A stretch of DNA of 64,000 nucleotides from DYJE01 sp041660385 (GCA_041660385.1 JBAZWJ010000014.1:30548-94547), one strand, 5' to 3'. Counted from the stretch's first letter, positions 16,981 through 26,534 are shown. The notes: generated from the sequence alone by a model not told the origin. Program-made: numbers and translations.

Positions 16981-17616
16981 CTACGCCGACAGCTGATCCG
17001 TATCGATATGGTCGAACTCATGACTGATATGAAAGATCGCCACGCCCATGATCAAAACAGCGACAAACACATCAAGCAGTACACTCAGTTCCACGATGAA
17101 CGGTTCCTGAATGGCCAATGACACACCGAAGGCATAAATCCCGTTTTCCATGGCCATGTAACCCATCACCTGAGTGACGGCTTTTTTCCGGGCGATGATA
17201 ATGAAAAGACCGGTAAAAATTGTGAACAACGAGGCCGGGAGAAAAAACTCGGACAAACCGGCATCGGGAATCGACAGAAAATGGGACATGAAAAAACTGA
17301 TCCCGAGCAAGCCGCCTCCGGCGATCAGGGAAAGACTGTACCCCACAAAAGGTTCCAGCTCCCGCTCGATACCCGTTCCAATGGTCACCCGTTTAAGAAC
17401 CATGGGAAGCACCACGGCTTTCAGGCTCACCGTGATAATCACCAGAATGATCAGACGAACATCCAGCGCATGGAGATGGGTAAGAAGAGCGATCACACTG
17501 ACGACGACCGCTTGAATGGCAACGATGCGTATGCAAGACATCAGTCGGCTGGTGTTGAGCAGCATGAAGTTCATCACGATCATCAGGGCAACAGTCAGAT
17601 CAAACCATTGGTTCAT
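16981..17616 (-). CDS. Ehr-like complex 1: HyfE-like membrane subunit
   Basis: A 211-residue membrane protein of the hydrogenase-4 component E type, distantly related to NuoK. It opens with an uncleaved hydrophobic helix (LTVALMIVMNFMLLNTSRLM) and contains several more, with VTQVMGYMAMENGIYAFG as the most conserved stretch; the membrane-embedded Glu of MAMENG is the counterpart of the NuoK proton-path Glu. The start lies 6 bases downstream of the HyfC-like stop. Confidence 0.87.
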   Translation of the reverse strand: MNQWFDLTVALMIVMNFMLLNTSRLMSCIRIVAIQAVVVSVIALLTHLHALDVRLIILVIITVSLKAVVLPMVLKRVTIGTGIERELEPFVGYSLSLIAGGGLLGISFFMSHFLSIPDAGLSEFFLPASLFTIFTGLFIIIARKKAVTQVMGYMAMENGIYAFGVSLAIQEPFIVELSVLLDVFVAVLIMGVAIFHISHEFDHIDTDQLSA

Positions 17617-17621
17617 TTTTT

Positions 17622-18536
17622 TTACCTCATGGCGATAATCAGAGCAACCAGGGATAACATGGTGGCACCTGTAAGTAATTGGGGAACGCGGAGCATTCTA
17701 AGCCTCGCCATGCAAGACTCCACAACACCCACGGACACAGTGACGAAAAGCAACGCCGCCGAAACAAGCAGCACATCCATCCACAGACTTGCCATTTTCA
17801 TGGGCACAATCACCCCGGCGATAATCGAAGCAAACACCCAGAGTTTCAGAGCTGCACCATAGTGAATGAACCCTAAGTCCATGCCCCCGTGGTCAAGAAC
17901 CATGACCTCATGAATCATGGTGAGTTCCAGATGGGTGTTGGGATCATCCACCGGTATGCGAGCGTTTTCAGCAAGCAGCACGATAAAAAGGCTTGCGATA
18001 CAGATCGGCAGAACCACATGGCCGGTGGATGAGGCAATCCCGTTACGCAAAGCCGACAGAATTCCGGCAAGAGATGATTCGCCGGTCAAAAGACTCAAAG
18101 CAGCAAGGCCCACCAGCAAGGCCGGTTCCGCCAGCATGGAGAACTGAACTTCCCGGCTGGCCCCCATACCTTCAAAAGCTGAACCCGTGTCCATGGCCGC
18201 AAGAACGGTGGTGAAACGGGCAAGACCGAAAAGGTAGGCCAGCATGAAAATATCGCCGGAAAAGCTGATGATACTGTCGGACTGCCCAAGGGGAACCGTC
18301 ATCACAGCAAGCACGCCCACCGCAACGCTCACAAGGGGAGACAAGCGAAAGATCCCGGTGGTTGTCCGGCTGTAAACCGCGCCTTTGCGCATCAGTTTCC
18401 AGATGTCGTAATACAATTGAAGCAGGGGCGGTCCTTTTCTTCCGGCAAAACCCGCTTTAACCTTGTTGATCACACCGAAAAGAAAGGGAGCGGCAACAAG
18501 TGAAACCGCCACATGAATGTAAATCGGATAGTTCAT
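17622..18536 (-). CDS. Ehr-like complex 1: HyfC/NuoH-like membrane anchor subunit
   Basis: A 304-residue membrane protein of the NuoH/HycD/HyfC family that links the cytoplasmic arm to the ion-pumping arm. Conserved features are KVKAGFAGRKGPPLLQLYYD at the cytoplasmic loop and ARIPVDDPNTHLELTMIHE, where NuoH proteins form part of the quinone/coupling site. ATG 18536 overlaps the upstream stop in the ATGA arrangement; the frame opens nine codons earlier inside the upstream gene. Confidence 0.9.
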   Translation of the reverse strand: MNYPIYIHVAVSLVAAPFLFGVINKVKAGFAGRKGPPLLQLYYDIWKLMRKGAVYSRTTTGIFRLSPLVSVAVGVLAVMTVPLGQSDSIISFSGDIFMLAYLFGLARFTTVLAAMDTGSAFEGMGASREVQFSMLAEPALLVGLAALSLLTGESSLAGILSALRNGIASSTGHVVLPICIASLFIVLLAENARIPVDDPNTHLELTMIHEVMVLDHGGMDLGFIHYGAALKLWVFASIIAGVIVPMKMASLWMDVLLVSAALLFVTVSVGVVESCMARLRMLRVPQLLTGATMLSLVALIIAMR

Positions 18537-20521
18537 CGTGCATACCCTTGATAGAAGGTCCATAGAAGCAATGAAAACAAGGCAAGAACCATATAAAGGA
18601 TATAAATCTGATTATACCACTTCCGCAATCCGTGCAGCCGTTCCGATGCCCGGATGACCATTGAAAAAAGCGGTGTGAACAGACGGGTCAGGATCACATC
18701 CGCCATGCGCGTTTCGATTTCAGCGGATTTCGGGAACAAACCCACGGGCCGCTGAACGCTTTTTCCCGGTCTTAATACTGCTTGAAACATGGTGATCACC
18801 GGATCGGAATAAGACGATGCGGTGTACTGCATATGGGCGTTTGGTGCGACATACCCGCAGTCCCATGTGCCTGCTTCGCCAACGGTGCGTCCGGCCAGAA
18901 GCCTGTTACGGATAAGCCGGAAAGCCAGAACCATGGACACAAGTCCAAGGCCGATGAGACTGATCCTGAACAGATAAATACCCGTTTCCCACATCACAAC
19001 ATCCATGGCTGCTGAACGGCCCGTTATTACTTCAACGGCCGGTTGTATCATGCGGATCACCAGGGAACCGGTCACGCCGAAAACCATGCACAAAGCACCA
19101 AGAACCGCCATGGGCACCGTCATAGCCAGACCCGATTCAACCGCAGATTCAGCTTCTCGGCTCCGGGGTTCGCCTAAAAAGACAATACCGGCGGCTCTGG
19201 TAAAACATGCCGCCGCAAGTCCGCCGATCAAGGCAAGGGAGCTGATGACCGTAATGGCTGCCAGGACACCCTGGGTTCCGTAGTGGTCGGAAAACGCTTT
19301 GAACGAACCCAGGTAGATCAGAAATTCACCGACAAAGCCGTTAAATGGCGGCAACCCGCAAATAGCGGCGGATGCCAGCATAAAAAGGGAACCGGTGGCC
19401 CCCATCCGTTTCATCAGACCGCCCATGATTTCCATGTTCTTGCTGCCGGTGGCATGGAGAACCGAACCTGCGCCGAAAAACAACAGGCTTTTGAACAGGG
19501 CGTGATTAAGAACATGCATGAGCGCCCCGGAAATCCCGAGAATCGCCATGACCGGATGATCCGCACTCATTCCGATCAGGCCAAGGCCAAGACCCATGGC
19601 GATGATTCCCACATTTTCCACCGTGCTGTAAGCCAGAAGCCGTTTCAAATCTTTCTGGGCCAGGGCAAACACCACACCGCCGATACCGGTTACGGCTCCC
19701 ATGATCACAAGAAGCCAGCCCCACCAGAGTCGGGGTTCTCCGCTCAGCATGAGGATACGAACGATGCCGTAGATCCCGGCCTTGATCATCACACCGCTCA
19801 TCACGGCGGAAACATGGGACGGCGCAGCAGGATGGGCTTCAGGAAGCCACACGTGAAAAGGAACCAGACCTGCCTTGGTTCCGAAACCGACCAGAGCAAG
19901 AATAAAAACCACGCTTTTCAAAGAGGCAGGAATAACCACTGAACTGAAACTGAAGGAATCGCCGCTGCCCATGATCATGAACATCACCATCAGAAAGGCC
20001 GTGGCAAAATGGGTGGCCACCAGGTATATCCAGCCTGCTTTCAGTACCTCGGGTTTTTCACCCTCGAAAATCACAAGGAAGAACGATGAAAGGGACATCA
20101 TTTCCCAGGCAACCAGAAAGAAAACCCCGTCCCAGGCCGTTTCCACCAGCAGCATGCTGGCTGAAAGGACCAGGAAGAACGCCCAAGATGTCCCGAGATT
20201 TTTTTCATGGGCGTATTCTTTCAGATACCCACCGCCGTAAACTGCGGCAATACCCGTGATCAACCCGGTGACCGCACAGAAAAAAGCGGAAAGCGGGTCC
20301 ATGGCCAGATGGATGGAAAGAACACTGCCCTGCTGTGCCTGGCTCAGAGTCCATTCCCAGCGGTCGCCCGTAAGAGTCATAAGACTTCCGGTGACAGACA
20401 GTATCGAACCCGCAACACAGAACAACGGGCCTGCCGTATTGGCCCATGACCTGCGTCCGGCAAGGGCTGTGACAAGAGCGCCCGATAAAAGAACAAGAAT
20501 CGCTGTGAGAAAAAGGATCAT
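18533..20521 (-). CDS. Ehr-like complex 1: HyfB-like antiporter-type membrane subunit
   Basis: A 662-residue membrane protein of the NuoL/HyfB family with many predicted helices and a C-terminal extension. Conserved motifs include LVAWEMMSLSSFFLVIFEGE with the ion-path Glu, and VPFHVWLPEAHPAAPSHVSA. WDCGYVAPNAHMQYTASSYS in the C-terminal part is typical of HyfB/HycC relatives. It starts one base downstream of the regulator stop, so it is coupled to it. Confidence 0.9.
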   Translation of the reverse strand: MILFLTAILVLLSGALVTALAGRRSWANTAGPLFCVAGSILSVTGSLMTLTGDRWEWTLSQAQQGSVLSIHLAMDPLSAFFCAVTGLITGIAAVYGGGYLKEYAHEKNLGTSWAFFLVLSASMLLVETAWDGVFFLVAWEMMSLSSFFLVIFEGEKPEVLKAGWIYLVATHFATAFLMVMFMIMGSGDSFSFSSVVIPASLKSVVFILALVGFGTKAGLVPFHVWLPEAHPAAPSHVSAVMSGVMIKAGIYGIVRILMLSGEPRLWWGWLLVIMGAVTGIGGVVFALAQKDLKRLLAYSTVENVGIIAMGLGLGLIGMSADHPVMAILGISGALMHVLNHALFKSLLFFGAGSVLHATGSKNMEIMGGLMKRMGATGSLFMLASAAICGLPPFNGFVGEFLIYLGSFKAFSDHYGTQGVLAAITVISSLALIGGLAAACFTRAAGIVFLGEPRSREAESAVESGLAMTVPMAVLGALCMVFGVTGSLVIRMIQPAVEVITGRSAAMDVVMWETGIYLFRISLIGLGLVSMVLAFRLIRNRLLAGRTVGEAGTWDCGYVAPNAHMQYTASSYSDPVITMFQAVLRPGKSVQRPVGLFPKSAEIETRMADVILTRLFTPLFSMVIRASERLHGLRKWYNQIYILYMVLALFSLLLWTFYQGYAR

Positions 20522-20522
20522 A

Positions 20523-21245
20523 TCAATTCCCTTTCGGCTCCCCTTTCTGCGTTGCGGCTTTACCTGATGATTCGGCCAGCGTTACTTCGATATTTGCGGC
20601 CGCGCTGATAATGCTGTCTTTGTCGGCCCTGGCTTGAATATTTCCCATAAACTCCGGGTTGCGTAACGCATAGGAAAGCCTTGAAAGAAGCTGTAGATGG
20701 GTCTGTGAAGAGGGGCTTACAATGGTAAAAAGCGTATGGACCGGTTGACCGTCAATAGCGTTGAACGGAATAGGGTTTTGAAGAAAGCAGAGAGTAACAA
20801 CCGGCTGGGTGATATGCATGATAATGGGGTTGCGCACATGGGGAATGGCAATACCGTTTCCAAGTCCTGTGGACCCCATGGATTCTCTGGCCAGAAGGAC
20901 ATTGAGGACATAAACCCTGTCAACTTCAGGAGGCAGAGGCATGAGCGTGATAACCTGTTCAAGAACCGAAGGGATGTCCGTGCCTTTGACATTGTAGAAG
21001 ACACCGCCCCGTTCAAGTGTCTCATCCAACCTCAGAGCATCCGGGTGGTCCGGCTCCTCTTCGGAAAATATCGCAGGGGAAAGTCTGATTTTATGGGTTA
21101 TGGCCCATTCGATAAGCTTGGCCCTGTTAAACCGGTATTGTGTACCCACACGGATCACCGGGATCTTTTTCTGTGATATCCACTGATACAGTTTTTTTTC
21201 AGATATGTTCAAATACTCGGCGACCTGCCTTGTGCCCAGTTCCAT
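20523..21245 (-). CDS. Helix-turn-helix/PTS-EIIA fusion regulator 1
   Basis: A 240-residue protein of two parts. Residues 1-52 form a MerR/excisionase-type helix-turn-helix (VAEYLNISEKKLYQWISQKK, then IPVIRVGTQYRFNRAKL). Residues 75-225 are a fructose/PtsN-type EIIA domain with the phosphorylation-site motif GIAIPHVRN; H136 is the predicted phosphohistidine. It stands first in the unit and its stop touches the HyfB-like start. This suggests that phosphoenolpyruvate-linked PTS signalling controls the complex genes, or the complex itself. Target DNA and partner are unknown. Confidence 0.85.
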   Translation of the reverse strand: MELGTRQVAEYLNISEKKLYQWISQKKIPVIRVGTQYRFNRAKLIEWAITHKIRLSPAIFSEEEPDHPDALRLDETLERGGVFYNVKGTDIPSVLEQVITLMPLPPEVDRVYVLNVLLARESMGSTGLGNGIAIPHVRNPIIMHITQPVVTLCFLQNPIPFNAIDGQPVHTLFTIVSPSSQTHLQLLSRLSYALRNPEFMGNIQARADKDSIISAAANIEVTLAESSGKAATQKGEPKGN

Positions 21246-21487
21246 GGGTTTCTCCTGTTGTTACAAATGTCAAAGTACGATGTCGCGCTATGATCTTTTA
21301 GTAAAAACACTTCGGTGATTTTCATCATGAAACCGTTTGAAGCAAACGTTATGTCGAGGATTAGTCTTGGCAGAACGATGCGGTCCATGGATAAAAATCC
21401 GAAGCCGGTCGGCGGGCAATGAACCCGTCTTGATTATGAGGGTATTTAAATGAATCTTTCGCTCTCTGCAATAGAAAAATTCATGAT

Positions 21488-23467
21488 TTAATAAGGAATC
21501 ATAAGCAGAACAATCAATGTCAGAAACATATAAAAAATATAGTAGTGCATTTTGCCGTTCTGGAGTTTCCTGATAAAGGTTAGGCGGTCATTGGCCCAGA
21601 TGAACAGGGGAATGTAGATGATATCCAGAACCGTTTCAGGCACATGGCTGGAAAATTCCGAAGGGGCCGGGAAACTGGAACGGATGTGCGGGACATGGAT
21701 TCTGGGTTGGAGAATGCTCTTGAAAAGCCCTGTGATGGTGTCGGCAAAGGATGACGCTGTGTACTGCATGCGTGGTGTGGGAGCGAGATAGCCGCAACCC
21801 CATGTTACGGATTGAGTTGCCGTGACGTTCTTGATCCGTGCGGTGAAGAGAAGAAATACTATCGCTGCCAGCGCCATGGACAATACACTGACCCAGCCCA
21901 GAGGGGCCATGGCTACAAGTTTTGAGTCATTCAGGAATATGGGGCTGAATGAGGCCACGGCCGATTCAAGGACAGGGGCTACAAGAACAGGAACGACACC
22001 GATAAGCACACAGATGGACCCGAGCACAGCCATGGGAATCAGCATGCTCCGGGTTGCTTCATGGGGTTCGTTGTTAACTGGGCTTCGTGCCGCGCCAAGA
22101 AAAACAACACCGAACACTTTGACAAAACAGGCCAGAGCAAGACCACCGATCAAAGCAAGGGCCGGAGCCGCCAGAGCACAGGACGCCGCAGCAGCCCCAC
22201 CGCCGGAGATGGCGCTTTTAAACAACCCCAGATAGATGAACATTTCACTGATAAATCCGTTCAAAGGCGGCAGACCGCATATGGCGATGGCTCCGGTGAG
22301 AAAAAACAGGGCTGTCCAGGGCATGCTTTTCAGAAGACCGCCCATACGATCGATTTCCCGAGTTCCAAGGGAATGGATCACCGAACCGGCTCCCAGAAAA
22401 AGAAGGGATTTAAAAACAGCATGGTTCAAGACATGAAGCAAAGCCCCGGCCATACCAAGAACAACCAGCTGGGGGTTGCCCGTTGCAAGACCGATAAGTC
22501 CAACTCCCGTACCCATCAGAATGATACCGATGTTTTCGATGCTGTGATAGGCGAGAAGGCGTTTCAGATCATGCTGCCCGATGGCGAACACAACGCCCAG
22601 AACTCCTGAAATCACACCCAGGGTCAGAATCGTAATGCCCCACCACAGAGGAATAACATCAAAAAATGACAGGGTTCGAAGAAGTCCGTAAATGCCGATT
22701 TTCAGAATAACCCCAGACATCACGGAGGAAACATGGCAAGGGGCGTTGGCATGGGCCGAAGGCAGCCAGACGTGAAACGGCATCATGCCTGCTTTGATTC
22801 CGAACCCGAACAGGGCGATGAGAAAAAGGGCGCTTGCAAAAGGCGCTTCCGCGCTGATGGAACCTGCGGCCGGAAACGCGAAGGTATGGGTGATGGTTTT
22901 AAGAAGAATGAAAAGCGCAAACAGACTCAGCGTACTGATATGGGTGCAAATCATGTAAAGAGTTCCAGATTTTCTGACCTCTTCATCGTTGTCTTCGGGT
23001 GTCAGGATAAAGAAAGCCGAAATGGCCATGATTTCCCAGGCAAACAGAAAAAGCATGGCGGAACGGGCCATAACCACCCAGATAAGGCCTGCCACCAACA
23101 GGCCGAAAAAAAAGGAAAGCCTTCCGATATTGCGCTGTTTTTTTTCAGCAGGCCAGTACCCCAGAGCGTAAACGCTGCAACATGTGGAAACAATGAGGAT
23201 GGGTAGAAGGAAAAAAGCCGACAAGGGATCAATGGAGCAGGTCATGGGGCCGTAAGGAACAGCCCAGCCCAGTTCATGTGTCACGCTCATCCGCCGGAAA
23301 AGGACGACGAGGGCTCCCATGATGCCTGTTGCGGCAGACGCTGCCATGAAACCTGCGGCCAGCCGCTGCCCTTTTTCAGGGTCAACAAAACGGAACATCA
23401 GAGGCAGCCCCGATAAAGCTGCCAGAGCCGATGAAAACATGATCAGATAAAGCGGCCAGAATTCCAT
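21488..23467 (-). CDS. Ehr-like complex 2: HyfB-like antiporter-type membrane subunit
   Basis: A 659-residue paralogue of the protein encoded at 18533-20521, with the same landmarks: LFAWEIMAISAFFILTPEDN with the membrane Glu, MPFHVWLPSAHANAPCHVSS, and WGCGYLAPTPRMQYTASSFA near the end. It belongs with the plus-strand genes from 25616, which lack a HyfB-like member, but it is on the opposite strand and separated from them by a regulator gene and a toxin-antitoxin pair. The start is placed at the ATG seven bases after AAGGA; two further in-frame starts lie immediately upstream. Confidence 0.88.
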   Translation of the reverse strand: MEFWPLYLIMFSSALAALSGLPLMFRFVDPEKGQRLAAGFMAASAATGIMGALVVLFRRMSVTHELGWAVPYGPMTCSIDPLSAFFLLPILIVSTCCSVYALGYWPAEKKQRNIGRLSFFFGLLVAGLIWVVMARSAMLFLFAWEIMAISAFFILTPEDNDEEVRKSGTLYMICTHISTLSLFALFILLKTITHTFAFPAAGSISAEAPFASALFLIALFGFGIKAGMMPFHVWLPSAHANAPCHVSSVMSGVILKIGIYGLLRTLSFFDVIPLWWGITILTLGVISGVLGVVFAIGQHDLKRLLAYHSIENIGIILMGTGVGLIGLATGNPQLVVLGMAGALLHVLNHAVFKSLLFLGAGSVIHSLGTREIDRMGGLLKSMPWTALFFLTGAIAICGLPPLNGFISEMFIYLGLFKSAISGGGAAAASCALAAPALALIGGLALACFVKVFGVVFLGAARSPVNNEPHEATRSMLIPMAVLGSICVLIGVVPVLVAPVLESAVASFSPIFLNDSKLVAMAPLGWVSVLSMALAAIVFLLFTARIKNVTATQSVTWGCGYLAPTPRMQYTASSFADTITGLFKSILQPRIHVPHIRSSFPAPSEFSSHVPETVLDIIYIPLFIWANDRLTFIRKLQNGKMHYYIFYMFLTLIVLLMIPY

Positions 23468-23521
23468 CATCACGTCCTTTTCAAATAGCAGGTCTGATTT
23501 GACTTTGTAATGTTATCTTAT

Positions 23522-23571
23522 TCAAAAGTTCTCAAAGCCTCCGGTGGGCCTGCCGGCGGCCAAACTTTTGA
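23522..23571. terminator. Inverted repeat, possible transcript end
   Basis: TCAAAAGTT (23522-23530) and AACTTTTGA (23563-23571) form a perfect 9-base stem. The interior contains a GC-rich GCCTCCGG/CCGGCGGC pairing. It lies between the second regulator gene and the HyfB-like gene, where it could lower read-through. The nearby 23704-23719 carries TAGCCTGACGGCTATG, a small palindrome that recurs around 34314 and 34597. Confidence 0.5.
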
Positions 23572-23760
23572 AAAGTTTGACAAACGGGTATGGCATGGGT
23601 AACGCGCACCTTTGCCATTATTCCAAACCATTTTTGTCCAGATTTTTAAAATCTGGCCCCGGAGGGCTTAAAAAGCTGTAAAGTTTTTCGACTTATTTCT
23701 CTTAGCCTGACGGCTATGCCCCCGAGTGCCATAAAAAAGTCGTAATGGCCGAAACAATGA

Positions 23761-24420
23761 TCAAGACTGAATTTCCTTTAAAATCGCCAGAATCGTATCC
23801 CTGTCCTTCCGTTCGGTCAGAGCTGCACGGAGACGTTTATCCCGAAGGGCAAAGGACAACCCCGACAGCAGATGCAGATGAACTTTCACTGTGGGGCTTG
23901 TGAGGGTGAAAAGAACCGTCACGGGTTTTCCATCAGGGGCGTCAAAATCCACGGGGGTTTCAAGGAAGCAGAGCGCTATTTTTGATACAGGGAGCTGGAG
24001 TAGAATGGGGTTCCTCACATGGGGAATGGCAATACCTTCACCAATAGCGGTTGTTCCCACAGCCTCACGGGTGAGAAGAACCTGAAGCAGAAACTCCGGG
24101 TCGATTTCCGGTGGAATATCAAGAAGATCCACCACATTCTTCAGCAGGGTTTCCTTGTCCGTCCCCTTGACACCGTAATGAATTCCTCCTGCTTCCACCG
24201 CCTCAAAAATGGCGGGCATGCGGACATTTTCATCGTCCTTGACTTTGAAGACAGCCGGGTCGACTTTCAGTCCTCTGGCTGTGGCCCACTCCAGAAGTTC
24301 GGCCCGATTGATCATGTATTCGCCTCGAACCGTTTCCGCAGGAAGTCTTTCTTTTTTGATCCACTGGATAACGGATTTTTCTTCAGCCTGTAACGCATTG
24401 GCCGCGTCATTGATGTTCAT
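23761..24420 (-). CDS. Helix-turn-helix/PTS-EIIA fusion regulator 2
   Basis: A 219-residue paralogue of the regulator at 20523-21245. It has an N-terminal excisionase-type helix-turn-helix (NINDAANALQAEEKSVIQWI), then an EIIA domain with GEGIAIPHVRNP; H134 is the predicted phosphorylation site. It is probably the cognate regulator of Ehr-like complex 2. The start overlaps the higA stop (TGATG), so translation is now tied to the toxin-antitoxin operon. An ATG six bases upstream is an alternative. Confidence 0.83.
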   Translation of the reverse strand: MNINDAANALQAEEKSVIQWIKKERLPAETVRGEYMINRAELLEWATARGLKVDPAVFKVKDDENVRMPAIFEAVEAGGIHYGVKGTDKETLLKNVVDLLDIPPEIDPEFLLQVLLTREAVGTTAIGEGIAIPHVRNPILLQLPVSKIALCFLETPVDFDAPDGKPVTVLFTLTSPTVKVHLHLLSGLSFALRDKRLRAALTERKDRDTILAILKEIQS

Positions 24421-24797
24421 CAGCATATGTTATTATCGTCCTGCATGTTGTTCATTTTGCGTGGTTCATTGGTGCGAGTTCGGATATGGGCGTCGCTTTG
24501 TACCGGATTCGCTGCCCAGGGTTTTATCATTTCAAGATCCTTGCCGATGGTGTCTTCAGCCACCTCCACATCATGGGCCACCTGGGCACGAAGCCAATAA
24601 CCGTTTGACAATCCGAAATACTTGCATAACCGCAAATCCGTGTCCGCTGTTATCGTCCGTTTGCCGGCAATAATCTCACTGATGCGCTGGGCAGGAACAC
24701 CGATTTCTTTTGCTAAACGATACTGGCTCAGCCCCATGGGTTTTAAAAATTCCTCTAATAGAATCTCACCCGGGGTTATGGGGTCAAGTTTTTTCAT
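24420..24797 (-). CDS. higA: HigA-type antitoxin with C-terminal extension
   Basis: A 125-residue XRE-type helix-turn-helix antitoxin. The HigA pattern is clear: TPGEILLEEFLKPMGLSQY, then LAKEIGVPAQRISEIIAGKR and LCKYFGLSNGYWLRAQ. Family members usually end near the AEDTIGKDLEMIKP region (about residue 93). Here about 30 polar residues follow until a stop that overlaps the next gene, which suggests the original stop was lost when the pair arrived. It follows the toxin gene by 12 bases, the standard HigBA order. Confidence 0.87.
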   Translation of the reverse strand: MKKLDPITPGEILLEEFLKPMGLSQYRLAKEIGVPAQRISEIIAGKRTITADTDLRLCKYFGLSNGYWLRAQVAHDVEVAEDTIGKDLEMIKPWAANPVQSDAHIRTRTNEPRKMNNMQDDNNIC

Positions 24798-24809
24798 AAT
24801 AAATTCACC

Positions 24810-25088
24810 TCAATGATAATCTACAATTTCAACATGATCGGCTCCTGCATCTGTCCATTGAAAGCAGAGACGCCATTGATCATTTATTCGAATGCTGTAC
24901 TGGCCAACTCGGTCATCCTTAAGCGCTTCGAAACGATTTCCGGGTGGTACTCTCAAATCGTCAAGTCGTGATGCGATTTCAAGCTGTCGTATTTTGCGAC
25001 GTGCCACTTTGGCGATGTTTGTAAATCTCTTGACGTTCCGGCCTTCTGAAAGTGCTCTGGTATCTTTGCATTTGAATGATTTGATCAT
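24810..25088 (-). CDS. higB: HigB-type mRNA interferase toxin
   Basis: A 92-residue RelE/HigB toxin that cleaves mRNA on the ribosome. Typical features are LDDLRVPPGNRFEALKDD, YSIRINDQWRLCFQW and the terminal HVEIVDYH, in which the Arg and His residues are those used for catalysis in the family. It is placed first, with higA downstream. Confidence 0.88.
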   Translation of the reverse strand: MIKSFKCKDTRALSEGRNVKRFTNIAKVARRKIRQLEIASRLDDLRVPPGNRFEALKDDRVGQYSIRINDQWRLCFQWTDAGADHVEIVDYH

Positions 25089-25615
25089 GATAAATATTAA
25101 TAACGCGCCTCGTGATTATCGTCAAGCGTGATTATCAACCGTTTCGATGTTTGTTAATACTCGGCATAAAATACATCAAGTCGGGCTCCCGCCCGACACC
25201 CATGGCGGGCGAAAGCCCGCCCTACGGTTCTGTCGCTGGCAATGGCCATAGGCACCTGTTGTTCAATTTATTCGCCGGTTTAATATTTTTCATTCCTTCA
25301 TTGCTCAGACATAACTCCCTTGAAGGCAAAGCCTTCGGTTAAGTATTCCGGGGAGAATCCCCGGAACAAGGGGCAGTTGCGCGAAATGCTGTTTTGATGC
25401 ATCATTTTTTATTTTTACCGCATAAAAAAAGATATTCAAAAGCCCTGATCTACCGGGTATTATGGGTTGACTTGAAAACCGATATAACATATCTTTTTTT
25501 TCACATGCCATCAAGCACTAACATTGTTCTTTGAACACCGGCTGCCTTGGTTTTTCACCGTGCTGCGGTCAGACACCGGTTAAGATTCTGTCCATCATCT
25601 CAGGGAGCAGGACTC
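25089..25615. other. Divergent intergenic region between HigBA and Ehr-like cluster 2
   Basis: This 527-base gap contains a palindromic repeat at about 25180-25226 (GGGCTCCCGCCCG and GGCGGGCGAAAGCCCGCC) and a short hairpin at about 25348-25370 (TTCCGGGGAGAATCCCCGGAA). The promoter for the plus-strand Ehr-like genes should lie in the right half, but I see no convincing match to a consensus. Confidence 0.5.
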
Positions 25616-26518
25616 GTGACCACAACCCTTATTCATTGCCTTCTGGTGATCCTCATGCCGCCTCTTCTTCTGGGCGTGATCACCAAAACCAAAGCGGCAT
25701 TTGCCGGACGAAAAGGTGCGCCCTTTTTTCAGGTTTACTACGACCTGTTCAAGCTGCTGCAAAAAGACGCAGTGTACAGTGAAACAACCACCTGGGTGTT
25801 CAAAGCAGGCCCAGTCATCACACTTTCCGCGACGGTTATTGCCGCCATGCTGGTTCCTCTGGGCAATCACAGTGCACCGGTATCTTTTTCAGGCGACATG
25901 CTTCTATTTGCCTATCTCCTTGCGCTCACACGTTTTTTCACCACCATTGCGGCTCTTGATACAGGGTCGAGTTTCGAAGGCATGGGCGCGGCCCGGGAAG
26001 TCACTTATTCCTGCCTTGCCGAACCTGCCCTGTTCTTTGCTCTGATCACCCTGGCCCGGATAAGCGGCAAGCTTTCACTGACGAGCATGCTGACCTTTTC
26101 ATCCCCTTCAACCTGGGCAGGGGCCATCACCATTCTTCTCTCCGTATCCCTGTTCATCGTGCTTCTTGCGGAAAACTGCCGGATTCCCTTTGACGACCCC
26201 AACACCCACCTTGAACTCACCATGGTTCATGAAGTTATGGTGCTGGACCACAGTGGGCCAGCCTTCGGATATATCCTCTACGCAGCAGCCATGAAACTAT
26301 TTCTGTTCGGCGCTATTTTTCTCAATATCGCCCTGCCCTTCAGGACAGGCAATGCTTTCGCTGACTGGCTTATTTTCATCGTTGGAATTCTGGCTCTTGC
26401 CGTTGCTGTGGGCGTAACGGAATCGGTGATGGCGCGACTGCGCCTGACACAGATTCCCCTTTTGCTGATCACAGCCATCGTCTTTTCCGCATTCTCCACG
26501 ATTCTGATTTTTAGGTAA
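25616..26518 (+). CDS. Ehr-like complex 2: HyfC/NuoH-like membrane anchor subunit
   Basis: A 300-residue paralogue of the protein at 17622-18536, with TKAAFAGRKGAPFFQVYYD and CRIPFDDPNTHLELTMVHE conserved. The frame can be extended upstream to 25547, but that stretch is not hydrophobic as expected, and the GTG at 25616 follows an AGGGAG/AGGA region and aligns with the start of the paralogue. It opens the plus-strand part of cluster 2. Confidence 0.87.
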   Translation: MTTTLIHCLLVILMPPLLLGVITKTKAAFAGRKGAPFFQVYYDLFKLLQKDAVYSETTTWVFKAGPVITLSATVIAAMLVPLGNHSAPVSFSGDMLLFAYLLALTRFFTTIAALDTGSSFEGMGAAREVTYSCLAEPALFFALITLARISGKLSLTSMLTFSSPSTWAGAITILLSVSLFIVLLAENCRIPFDDPNTHLELTMVHEVMVLDHSGPAFGYILYAAAMKLFLFGAIFLNIALPFRTGNAFADWLIFIVGILALAVAVGVTESVMARLRLTQIPLLLITAIVFSAFSTILIFR

Positions 26519-26534
26519 TTTTTAGGTGATGGAT

